Source: Bacteroidales bacterium (GTDB lineage: Bacteria > Bacteroidota > Bacteroidia > Bacteroidales > VadinHA17). From it: a stretch of DNA of 22,400 nucleotides. Position numbers and translations under genes: made by a program. Under the pieces are notes generated by a model. That model was not told where the DNA came from and searched no databases. It saw only the letters and a program-made list of their open reading frames with translations. Below, in pieces: positions 7,307-15,115 of this stretch. Where the stretch lies: NCBI GenBank assembly GCA_029935275.1, contig JAOZKQ010000006.1:1-22400 (forward strand). Direction: 5' to 3'. Numbering within the stretch: the stretch's first letter is position 1; the number at the start of each line of letters is the position of its first letter.

Positions 7307-8830
7307 ATGACATTAATTATAAATGGAGAAGGATTAACCATTGAAAATGTGGTAAATGTTGCCAGAAACAACGAAAAGGTTAAAATTCACCCTGATGCGG
7401 TAAACCGAATTAATATTTGCAGGCAAATGCTTGAAAGGAAAATTGCTGCTGGGGCGATTATGTATGGGGTCAATACTGGAATCGGGGAGTTTTCCGAAGT
7501 CGTTTTGGATGATGCTCAGGTCAAGGAATTTCAAAAATATCTTATTTATAATCATGCTGCCGGAATAGGGGAGGCCATGCCTTTGGATTATGTACGGGGA
7601 GCTATGTTGGGTAGGATAAATGTGCATTCACATGGGAATTCCGGTGTTCGCCTGGAAATAACACAGTGTTTGGTGGATATGCTGAATGAAGGTGTAACTC
7701 CCTATGTTTGCAGGAAAGGCTCAGTGGGTGCCTCCGGGGATCTTGCTCCGATGGCGCAGATTGCCCTTTTACTTATGGGAGAGGGTAAGGCATTTTATAA
7801 AGGAGAATTACTGGAAGGGAAAGAGGCTATGGACAAAGCAGGAATAACAATTCCAGGCTTGAAAGCAAGAGATGGCCTGGCAACAATTAATGGGTCAAAT
7901 GTTCTAACAGCCATGAGTGCTTTGTTCCTTTATGATGCAAATAACTGGTTGAAGCAGGCTGAAATTGCAGCTGCTATGTCATTGGAGGCACTAAAAGCCA
8001 ATATGAAGCCTTATTCTCCGAAATTACATGAGGTTCGTGGTTTCTCCGGAGCTATTCGAAGTGCAAAAGCTATTCAGAAACTTATCAGGGGTGGGGACCT
8101 TGAGTTGGGAAAGGTAGCTTCTAAAGTACAGGATGCTTATTCAATGCGTTCTACTCCTCAGGTTATTGGAGCTGCCCATGATGCTCTTGCTTATGCACGT
8201 TCTCAGGTTGAAATTGAGCTGAATGGGGTGGGTGATAACCCTGTGTTTTTCCCTGAAGAAGACCTTCATATATCCGGGGCAAATTTTCAGGGGTCTCCAG
8301 TTTCCCTGCCAATGGATATGGCAGGAATTGCAATTACTATGGTTAGTATTATGTCTGAAAGACGTATGAACCGTTTGAATAACCCTGCACTAAGCGTTGG
8401 TTTACCTGCATTTTTAACCAAGGGAGCTGGTATGTTCTCTGGTTTGATGCTTAGTCAATATACAGCTGATATGCAGATTGTTGAGCAGCGGATTCTTTCT
8501 GCCCCGGCATCTATACAATCTATTCCTGCAGCAGCTGATCAGGAAGACTTTGTTTCCATGGGGATGAATACTGCTATTAAGAATTTCCAGATTATAGATA
8601 ATGCATACGGCATATTAGGTATAGAGCTTATGGCAGCTGCCCAGGCTCTGGATTTTAGAGAATTTTCCTTTGGCAGAGGTGTAACTAAAGCAAAGGAAAC
8701 TGTTAGGAAACATGTCGATTTTCTTGATATTGACCGTCCATTGTATAAAGATCACAATACCATGAAAGACCTTGTGGAATCTTGTGAAATACTAAAAGCA
8801 GTGGAGGATGAGCTTGGCTCATTGGAATAG
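7307..8830 (+). CDS. hutH: MIO-dependent aromatic amino acid ammonia-lyase, histidine ammonia-lyase-like
   Basis: 507 residues, family-typical length. The protein-derived MIO cofactor would form from A142-S143-G144 in GASGDLAP. Known HAL active-site residues have counterparts: Y53, H83, N195, Q275, Y278, R281, F327 and E413. This makes an active lyase that removes ammonia from an aromatic amino acid (histidine to urocanate if it is HutH). Some motifs are not the usual HAL ones. The selectivity pair is N82-H83 rather than Ser-His, the helix has HGNSGVR instead of GFSGIR, NFQGSP replaces NFHAEP, and QEDFVSMG replaces QEDHVSM; the last two resemble PAL/TAL or tyrosine aminomutase enzymes. None of hutU, hutI, hutG or ftcD lies in the window, so the substrate is uncertain. 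The ATG at 7307 starts the usual N-terminus. It converges on the Spy-like gene 30 bp away. Confidence 0.82.
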   Translation: MTLIINGEGLTIENVVNVARNNEKVKIHPDAVNRINICRQMLERKIAAGAIMYGVNTGIGEFSEVVLDDAQVKEFQKYLIYNHAAGIGEAMPLDYVRGAMLGRINVHSHGNSGVRLEITQCLVDMLNEGVTPYVCRKGSVGASGDLAPMAQIALLLMGEGKAFYKGELLEGKEAMDKAGITIPGLKARDGLATINGSNVLTAMSALFLYDANNWLKQAEIAAAMSLEALKANMKPYSPKLHEVRGFSGAIRSAKAIQKLIRGGDLELGKVASKVQDAYSMRSTPQVIGAAHDALAYARSQVEIELNGVGDNPVFFPEEDLHISGANFQGSPVSLPMDMAGIAITMVSIMSERRMNRLNNPALSVGLPAFLTKGAGMFSGLMLSQYTADMQIVEQRILSAPASIQSIPAAADQEDFVSMGMNTAIKNFQIIDNAYGILGIELMAAAQALDFREFSFGRGVTKAKETVRKHVDFLDIDRPLYKDHNTMKDLVESCEILKAVEDELGSLE

Positions 8831-8860
8831 TAATAGCTGGGGATTCATAACTTTAGCAAA

Positions 8861-9367
8861 TCAATATCTGGGCTTGTTATTCATCTGTTGTTGATTCCGA
8901 AGTTGTCGGAGTAGCATTGCTTTGTATTGGTTCTCAGCTTGATACAAGGTCATTACTTTATTAATCGGTAATACTTTTTTGAATTTCTGATGATAATCTG
9001 TACTGAGGTCTGCATCTTTCTTAATATAGTTGATATACTCATCAGTCATATCTTCCATTTCTTTTTCATTTAAAGAATCGTATTCCAGTCTGAATTTTGA
9101 TTCCAGACTAATCTTCTTTTTCTGATTAGTGGTTTTCTCCTTTTGATAGGAATTATATACCGGCCAGAATTTTTCAGCTTCTTCAGATGTGAGTTGGAGT
9201 TTTTGTGTGAAAAAAGCAATCTTGTGAGCATTTAATCTTTCCATCCTTTTTTCAAAATCGGTTCCCTGAGCATTTAATTCAGGTATATTAATTGAAGTCA
9301 GGAAAAATAAAAAGCTGAGAGTGATGAATAGTTTTATCCCTGAAAATAATTTTAATCCTCGTTTCAT
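8861..9367 (-). CDS. Spy/CpxP-like small periplasmic protein
   Basis: 168 residues with a signal peptide (hydrophobic 10-28, cleavage near LNA-QG at 33-34). The mature protein is almost entirely charged and helical. It carries the LQLTSEEAEKFWPVYNSY pattern (57-74), close to the LTxxQ-type helix of Spy/CpxP-like proteins that are common after ECF sigma operons in Bacteroidota. Those proteins are periplasmic chaperones or sensors of envelope stress; a cell-envelope stress role here is inference. It is the last gene of a minus-strand group. Its ATG lies 26 bp after the stop of the putative anti-sigma gene. Confidence 0.72.
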   Translation of the reverse strand: MKRGLKLFSGIKLFITLSFLFFLTSINIPELNAQGTDFEKRMERLNAHKIAFFTQKLQLTSEEAEKFWPVYNSYQKEKTTNQKKKISLESKFRLEYDSLNEKEMEDMTDEYINYIKKDADLSTDYHQKFKKVLPINKVMTLYQAENQYKAMLLRQLRNQQQMNNKPRY

Positions 9368-9393
9368 GATTAAATTAATTAGTAATTATTATA

Positions 9394-9831
9394 TTATAAC
9401 TCATTATATAACAGTAACTCATCTATGCCTTCTTCCAATAGATAATAAATAATTATTTCTGATTCATCTTCTTTAAAAGAGAGAATTTTATTTGTTTCCT
9501 GAAAATTTTCAATTATACTTGCTTCATCAAAATCACTGGAATAAAAAGTGAGATACTCAAGAGCATCATTTTCTGAGATCAATTGATTATTTCTGTTAGA
9601 AGTGAGATAATTAATACCCATATAGCTAATAAAGATAATGCCAATGATGGAGGCTGCGTAAGCAAATACATACTTTAATTTTAATAGCTTTTGCTTTTTT
9701 GTTTGTGATGATTTTTCGCTGGCTGCGATCGAACCCATTACCCTAACAGGTAAACTGTCAAAATACCTTTCAGGAACCTTATAAGCGGATTTGTTTTCTA
9801 TTTTATCAAATATGGATCCTTTATTTGCCAT
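9394..9831 (-). CDS. Single-pass membrane protein, candidate anti-sigma factor
   Basis: 145 residues. The N-terminal cytosolic part has a YKVPERYFDSLPVRVM block (17-32), a short motif I associate with uncharacterised Bacteroidota proteins encoded beside ECF sigma factors. One membrane helix lies at about 54-76. The remaining periplasmic part is acidic and Leu/Ile-rich (YYLLEEGIDELLLYNEL at the end). It has no zinc-binding HxxxCxxC anti-sigma motif, so the anti-sigma role is inferred only from topology and position. It follows the sigma gene by 50 bp and precedes the Spy-like gene by 26 bp. Confidence 0.65.
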   Translation of the reverse strand: MANKGSIFDKIENKSAYKVPERYFDSLPVRVMGSIAASEKSSQTKKQKLLKLKYVFAYAASIIGIIFISYMGINYLTSNRNNQLISENDALEYLTFYSSDFDEASIIENFQETNKILSFKEDESEIIIYYLLEEGIDELLLYNEL

Positions 9832-9881
9832 TACTTTGTTTGTTATTTACTGATTATTAGATTGTAAATTAATAAAAAGGT

Positions 9882-10421
9882 TTAATCTTCTTTAAAATAA
9901 AGTTCAATTTTTTTTCTCGCATGATGGTATGATGCTTTTAATGCCCCAATTGATGTATCCAGTATTTCAGAAATTTCTTCATATTTCATTTCATCATAGT
10001 ATTTCATATTAAATACCAGCCTTTGTCGTTCGGGGAGTGATAAGACTGCCTGTTGTAATTTTAGCTTTATCTTATCACCATCAAAGTATTCATCACCAGC
10101 GAGGGTAGTGCTTAGAAATTCTTCGTAATTTACGATACTATTCTTCTTTTTTATTTTCAGATATGAAAGTGCTTCATTTGTTGCAATTTTATATAGCCAT
10201 GTATATAGCTGTGCATTAGCATTGAATTTTTCCAGATTTTTCCAGATTTTTATTAGTGTATTTTGGATAACATCGTCGGCATCTTCATGAGTAATCACAA
10301 TTTTCCGGACATGCCAATAGAGTTTTTCCTGGTATTTTTTAACAACCAGTAGAAATGCTTTTTCTTTTTGCCCTTCTGTATTGAATAGTTTCAGAAGGTC
10401 ATTATCGTTATAAGTCGTCAA
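9882..10421 (-). CDS. ECF-type RNA polymerase sigma factor
   Basis: 179 residues, normal for a group 4 sigma factor. Region 2 spans about 24-92 with the core-binding, -10-recognition block DADDVIQNTLIKIWKN (47-62) and YTWLYKIATNEALSYL (73-88). Region 4 spans 118-176 with LPERQRLVFNMKYYDEMKYEEI and a helix-turn-helix ending ASYHHARKKI. The best start is TTG at 10421: it gives the family N-terminus TYNDNDLLKLF, and there is no in-frame ATG upstream. It directs RNA polymerase to a specific regulon; the gene order with a membrane protein and a Spy-like protein points to envelope stress. The 11-bp sequence AAAGGTTTAAT sits both 40 bp upstream of the start and across the stop codon. Confidence 0.92.
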   Translation of the reverse strand: MTTYNDNDLLKLFNTEGQKEKAFLLVVKKYQEKLYWHVRKIVITHEDADDVIQNTLIKIWKNLEKFNANAQLYTWLYKIATNEALSYLKIKKKNSIVNYEEFLSTTLAGDEYFDGDKIKLKLQQAVLSLPERQRLVFNMKYYDEMKYEEISEILDTSIGALKASYHHARKKIELYFKED

Positions 10422-10479
10422 AATAATTTGAACTTTCTTTATTGGATATGAATTTACCCTAAAGGTTTAATGGGGCTCT

Positions 10480-11871
10480 TTAATTTAGTTTCACTGATTG
10501 GGAACTACCGGACTTAATAATAACTCTTTTTTCTGAGGTATAATAAATGTTTTTGGCATACTTGGGTCGGTAAATAATTCTGTATGTCCCTGGTTGCAGA
10601 ACAATTGTCTCATGTTTTATATCCGGGTTTACATTATAAACCCATTCAAGTTCGTTTGTACGCTCAACATAAATACTGCAATAGCCGGGGTTGGTCATTA
10701 GTATTGTGATAATTCCGGGAACCGGCACAGATACAGTAGTTGTTACGGATTGTTTGATTATAACGTCTTTTACGTTTATCCGGGGTAGTACTGGTATTTC
10801 CAGATCATAACTTCCTATAAGATATCTTTCCTGTGAATCAACTGTTTGCATATTAATGGTCTGTGTATCATTAGATTTGCGTATTAAAAACTTAAGATTT
10901 TTGTATCGGCTGCCGGTAGTTTTAACATTCAATATACCCTGGGGAGTATCGGCTGCAATAATATTATGTTTACCCTTAAAAACTCTAATATTGTTAACAA
11001 CTACCTTAGGCAGGCTATGTACAACCATGCGGTATTCAATTAATGGGTCCAGTATGATAGTATCCGGTTTTCCCCGGTTATTTATTGTATGAATGTAGTT
11101 GCTTTTCAATTGACCTGAATTTGCATCATAAAAAGACATGGCCAAATTGGTTTCCGAGGGATAACCATCCTGATCCAACAGGTTAATCTGTGCAGTTGTA
11201 GAATTAAGTACTTCAGTAATTACAACATTAAGCACCTCCTGGAATCTGTTTTCATCATCAGCGTTATAAAGTTTACCAACACACTCAAAAGTTTCTTTGA
11301 AATCAGGATCCAAACCAATTCCTATTATAAATGGTTCGAGAAATATTCCTTTTTTTTGCAGTTCTGTAGAAATAGCACAAGGGTCACCGTCACATTTTTC
11401 AATGCCATCTGTAATTAGAATAACAATATTTCTGCAATTGTCACACTGAGGGAAGTCATTTGCAGATTGTGCTAAAGAGTTTGCAATGGGTGTGGTCCCT
11501 CTGGGGACAAGATATCGCAGCTTTTGTCGGATTTTTGGCGCATTGCCCTCTGCGAAAGGAACCTCAAGTTTTGTATCACTGCAATCTTGTGGAGGAACCG
11601 GACTCTGATGACCATAAACCCTGAGTGCCATTTGTGTATATTTTGTTTTCTCAAGGCTGTCAATTGTATGTATCAGGAATTTTCTGGCAATATTTATTTT
11701 TTTGTCACTAACCCAATTTGCAGCCATACTCTGTGAACAGTCAAAAATGAAAAGAATTCTCGTAGTTGGAGGTTCAGGTTTTAAATTTGTTTTTTTGGTT
11801 TGGGCATAGGAGGGCTGGAGATAAATTATCCCAAAAATTGAAATAGCAAAAAGAATCAAATATTTTTTCAA
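10480..11871 (-). CDS. Secreted von Willebrand factor A domain protein
   Basis: 463 residues. The start appears to be TTG at 11871; it gives a good signal peptide (residues 1-23, ending SYAQ), and no in-frame ATG is near. The VWA domain occupies about 38-215 with a complete MIDAS metal site: D44-x-S46-x-S48, T126 in RGTTP, and D155 in ITDG. Several cysteines (97, 143, 146, 160, 165, 198) could form disulfides in the periplasm. The rest (about 228-463) is predicted beta-rich, with a final module (about 400-463) containing QPGTYRIIYRP, like carbohydrate-binding or PEGA-type sandwich domains. By analogy it binds a protein ligand through a metal ion at the cell surface or in the periplasm. It lies upstream of the ECF sigma gene by 58 bp on the same strand, so it may be co-transcribed with it. 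Confidence 0.85.
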   Translation of the reverse strand: MKKYLILFAISIFGIIYLQPSYAQTKKTNLKPEPPTTRILFIFDCSQSMAANWVSDKKINIARKFLIHTIDSLEKTKYTQMALRVYGHQSPVPPQDCSDTKLEVPFAEGNAPKIRQKLRYLVPRGTTPIANSLAQSANDFPQCDNCRNIVILITDGIEKCDGDPCAISTELQKKGIFLEPFIIGIGLDPDFKETFECVGKLYNADDENRFQEVLNVVITEVLNSTTAQINLLDQDGYPSETNLAMSFYDANSGQLKSNYIHTINNRGKPDTIILDPLIEYRMVVHSLPKVVVNNIRVFKGKHNIIAADTPQGILNVKTTGSRYKNLKFLIRKSNDTQTINMQTVDSQERYLIGSYDLEIPVLPRINVKDVIIKQSVTTTVSVPVPGIITILMTNPGYCSIYVERTNELEWVYNVNPDIKHETIVLQPGTYRIIYRPKYAKNIYYTSEKRVIIKSGSSQSVKLN

Positions 11872-11979
11872 ATCAACTTGCTTTGAAAAATAAAAGCAAA
11901 AACAGATAGTCTAATTTCCAGTGGGAAATTGTATATCATACATTATTCTTTATTTTAAACGTAACAGAGCTAAAGAATG

Positions 11980-12012
11980 TTTCTTTAAAATCAAGATTTA
12001 AATGTAATTTTG
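11980..12012 (+). promoter_or_regulatory. Candidate promoter for ychF
   Basis: TAATTTTG at 12005-12012 matches the Bacteroidota -7 box TAnnTTTG exactly. A TTTC at 11980-11983, one mismatch from TTTG, lies 21 bp upstream. The ychF start codon follows after 25 bp. Confidence 0.5.
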
Positions 12013-12037
12013 GCAAAAATAATGAAAAAATTAAATT

Positions 12038-13135
12038 ATGAGTTTAAAATGTGGAATAATTGGTTTAACAAATATAGGAAAATCGACACTTTTTAATTGT
12101 ATATCCAATACAAAAGCTGAGATCACAAATTTTGCCTATAGTTCAAATAAGTCAAATGTGGGGATGGTGAATGTTCCTGACCTCCGTCTTTACGAGCTTG
12201 AAAAATATCAGCCAACGAATAAGATTATTCCAACAACTATGGATCTTGTTGATATTCCTGGCTTGGCCAAGGGTGCCAGCAAAGGAGAAGGTGTAGGAAA
12301 TACTTTTCTTTCTGATATTAGAAATACGGATGCCCTAATTCATGTATTACGTTGTTTTGATGATGGAAATCTGCCTCATATAGAAGGATCTGTTGACCCG
12401 GTAAGGGATATGGAAATTGTTGATTTTGAGTTACAGGTTCGTGATCTTGAGTCCATAGAAAAGAAAATGGAGAAATTGGCAAAAACTGCTAAATCAGGTG
12501 ATAAGGATGCAAAAATGGGGCTCGATGTATTATCCACCTGTAAGGAACATCTGGATAATTTTAGTCCCTTAAGGTTGCTTGAAATCTCCGAATCCAAAAA
12601 GAAATATCTGGAAGATCTCATGCTTCTTACAATAAAGCCGGTTATGTATGTTTGTAATGTGGATGAGAGTTCAGCCGTAAATGGGAATAAGTATGTTGAG
12701 CAGATAAAGGATGCATTGAAAGATGATAATACTGAAATCTTGACGGTTGCTGCCGGGCTTGAGGCTGAAATTGCAGAGTTGGATGATGAGAAGGATAGAC
12801 TTGACTTTATACATGAGATGGGACTTGAGGAACCTGGTGTGAACAAATTGATCAGATCAGCGTATAAATTACTTGATTTGAATACCTTCTTTACAGTAGG
12901 TCCAAAGGAAATCAGGGCATGGACTTTAGGCCGTGGGATGTTTGCTCCACAGGCAGCAGGGGTAATCCATAGTGACCTGGAGCGAGGTTTTATTCGTGCC
13001 GAAGTGATGCATTACAATGATTTTATTAGCTTAGGTTCTGAACATGCATGCAGGGAAAACGGAAAATTGAATATTGAAGGTAAAAACTATGTCGTTGAGG
13101 ATGGGGATATCTTACATATCCGTTTTAATATTTAA
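12038..13135 (+). CDS. ychF: Redox-regulated ATPase YchF (Obg-family P-loop protein)
   Basis: 365 residues, the standard YchF/OLA1 length. The P-loop GLTNIGKST is at 9-17, G3 is DIPGLAKGAS (72-81), and the G4 position holds NVDE (207-210) in place of NKxD. That change is the hallmark that makes YchF hydrolyse ATP rather than GTP. A helical coiled-coil insert lies at about 130-200. A TGS domain closes the protein (about 282-365), with FFTVGPKEIRAWT and GYVVEDGD-like ends. It is a cytosolic, ribosome-associated ATPase implicated in translation and oxidative-stress control. It is single and monocistronic, divergent from the VWA gene. Confidence 0.96.
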   Translation: MSLKCGIIGLTNIGKSTLFNCISNTKAEITNFAYSSNKSNVGMVNVPDLRLYELEKYQPTNKIIPTTMDLVDIPGLAKGASKGEGVGNTFLSDIRNTDALIHVLRCFDDGNLPHIEGSVDPVRDMEIVDFELQVRDLESIEKKMEKLAKTAKSGDKDAKMGLDVLSTCKEHLDNFSPLRLLEISESKKKYLEDLMLLTIKPVMYVCNVDESSAVNGNKYVEQIKDALKDDNTEILTVAAGLEAEIAELDDEKDRLDFIHEMGLEEPGVNKLIRSAYKLLDLNTFFTVGPKEIRAWTLGRGMFAPQAAGVIHSDLERGFIRAEVMHYNDFISLGSEHACRENGKLNIEGKNYVVEDGDILHIRFNI

Positions 13136-13253
13136 TCGTGGACAATTATTCTTTACCTTATTAGTTTATTATTATTGTTGGAAGCTAAATATTAAAACAT
13201 GCTTATATGAATAATATGCACAGCCGGTTTTAAAGATTAATAATGAGTCTTTT

Positions 13254-14909
13254 ATGAATAAAAACATTTTCTCAAAACTAATTTTAACTGGTTTTCTGTT
13301 TAGCCTGTTTTCTTTCTATGGATATGCCCAAAAAGCAAAAAAGACTCTTTCTTCTCCTCCGGGTCTGGTAGTTGGTTTGATTATTGATCAGCTCAGGCCT
13401 GATCAGATATATAAGTACTGGGATAAATATTCGGAGAATGGATTTAAGAAATTATTAACTAATGGTGCCGAGGTTAAACAGGCATCATATAACTATTACA
13501 ATACCAGTATTTCCACAGGGAATGCAAGTATTATTACAGGAGCCCTGCCTTCAGATCATGGAATTATTTCATTTGAGTGGTTTGAATTATTTAACGATAG
13601 GCTTGTTTTTTGTACAGATGACCCTTCTGTTAAAGCCGTTGGCGGAAGTTTTGAGAATGGCCCTTTTTCGCCACGAAAGATTCAGGTTTCGGGTTTTGGT
13701 GATGAGTTGAAGATTTCGAACAGAGGTTATTCTAAGGTTTTTGGAATTGGACTGGATCATACTTCTGCTATTTTATCCTCAGGACAATCTGCTGATGCAG
13801 CCTATTGGTTTGACTTCAATAGTGGAAATTGGATGACCAGTTCGTATTATCAGGAGCAACTGCCTGCCTGGTTGATAAGCCTGAATGATAAAAAAATGGG
13901 AGATATTTATCTGGATCGTACCTGGGAGCCTTTGTTGAAAATTGATGAATCATTAAAAAAGAAGTCTTCTGCGAAGAGAAGTAGCGATGAAATGTTTAAA
14001 AATAAATCCTTTCCTTATGATTTGAGTAAGCTTAGTAACCGGGGTAGGGATAATGGAGGTTATATCTGGTTGAAATATACACCCTTTGGAAATGCAATAA
14101 CCATGGATTTAAGCTTAATGCTTGTAATGGAAGAAAAGCTGGGAAAAGATAAGTATCCTGATTACCTGGCAATAAACTTCAATTCCATGGGGTCAGTGGC
14201 TGATATCTTTGGGCAGGAATCAGCGGAGATGGAGGATTTAATGATTCGTTTCGATATCCAATTAGCTCATTTTATAGAGTCCCTTGAGAACCTGCTGGGC
14301 AAGAAGAATGTATTGATCTATCTTACAGCTTCCCGGGGAATGTCAAAAGATATGGAATATCAGAAAGAGTTGAGCCTGCAGCAAGGACTTTTTAAGCGGG
14401 ATCAGGTTTTGTCCCTTCTTAAGAGCTATTTAAATGTGAAATTTGGAAAAGGGGAGTGGGTAAGGGGTTTCTATGGAAATCAAATCTATCTGAACAGGGT
14501 TTTTATAGAAGACTCTAAACAATCATTGGATGAAATGCGGAATCAGGTAGCGGATTTCTTGGTTCAGTTTTCCGGTGTTTCTCATGTTATTTCAGCCTCA
14601 TTTTTGAATACAGGAAGTTCTATGAGAGGGCTGGCAGCATTGGTTCAGAATGGTTATAGTCAAAAACGTTCCGGAGATGTTTTTGTGGTTTTAAAACCAG
14701 GTTGGCAAATGGACTCCGATAATAGAAATGGAACAGGATATAGTTTTGATCGAAATGTTCCCTTGATTTGGTATGGTTGGCGAATTAATCCTTCAGTTAT
14801 ATACAGGAAAGTTGGTATGGTAGATATTGCTCCAACTATTTCAATACTTCTTAATATTTCATTCCCGGATGCCAGTTCAGGAGATCCTATTATGGAGCTA
14901 TTTGATTAG
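13254..14909 (+). CDS. PafA-like alkaline phosphatase superfamily protein, probable pseudoenzyme
   Basis: 551 residues, the PafA-type length, with a signal peptide (1-25, ending GYAQ). The scaffold is clearly that of PafA-like phosphate-irrepressible alkaline phosphatases: VVGLIIDQLRPD (39-50), ASIITG...DHGI (91-104), DAAYWFD (181-187), TPFGNAITMD (276-285), EMEDLMIRFD (325-334), GTGYSFDRNVPLIWYG (493-508) and DIAPTIS. However, compared with PafA the nucleophile Thr is I86 and N100 is F107. K162 and R164 are D168 and T170. The metal ligands D305, H309, D352, H353 and H486 are G313, D317, S360, R361 and N501. Only the first Asp (D45) remains. The frame is intact and the folding motifs are kept, so this is not a decaying gene. 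I infer a secreted binding or structural role. The PafA residue numbers are from memory of the family and the alignment was done by eye. Confidence 0.85.
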   Translation: MNKNIFSKLILTGFLFSLFSFYGYAQKAKKTLSSPPGLVVGLIIDQLRPDQIYKYWDKYSENGFKKLLTNGAEVKQASYNYYNTSISTGNASIITGALPSDHGIISFEWFELFNDRLVFCTDDPSVKAVGGSFENGPFSPRKIQVSGFGDELKISNRGYSKVFGIGLDHTSAILSSGQSADAAYWFDFNSGNWMTSSYYQEQLPAWLISLNDKKMGDIYLDRTWEPLLKIDESLKKKSSAKRSSDEMFKNKSFPYDLSKLSNRGRDNGGYIWLKYTPFGNAITMDLSLMLVMEEKLGKDKYPDYLAINFNSMGSVADIFGQESAEMEDLMIRFDIQLAHFIESLENLLGKKNVLIYLTASRGMSKDMEYQKELSLQQGLFKRDQVLSLLKSYLNVKFGKGEWVRGFYGNQIYLNRVFIEDSKQSLDEMRNQVADFLVQFSGVSHVISASFLNTGSSMRGLAALVQNGYSQKRSGDVFVVLKPGWQMDSDNRNGTGYSFDRNVPLIWYGWRINPSVIYRKVGMVDIAPTISILLNISFPDASSGDPIMELFD

Positions 14910-15071
14910 CCTCATAAAACAATAAAATTATATCCCCCTATATTTTTAATATTGACTTTTACTGTACATTTTTTTGACCATAATGCTTTAGAAACTTTGG
15001 TATTGTATTTGTATATGAATAAAAAATAATACAATTCAAATATCCAGATGTATTTTTTTTAAAATTATTTC

Positions 15072-15079
15072 TATATTTG
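15072..15079 (+). promoter_or_regulatory. Bacteroidota -7 promoter box for the TPR gene
   Basis: TATATTTG is an exact match to TAnnTTTG, 36 bp before the chosen ATG of the TPR protein. No clean TTTG is present at the -33 position; the upstream stretch is T-rich. Confidence 0.5.
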
Positions 15080-15115
15080 CAAACTAATTTTTTATTAATA
15101 AAGTTGAAAAATAAG

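Noticed and set aside
12376..12846. 156-codon minus-strand open frame inside ychF
   Set aside because: Entirely antisense to a well-supported gene; Ser-rich product typical of an antisense shadow.
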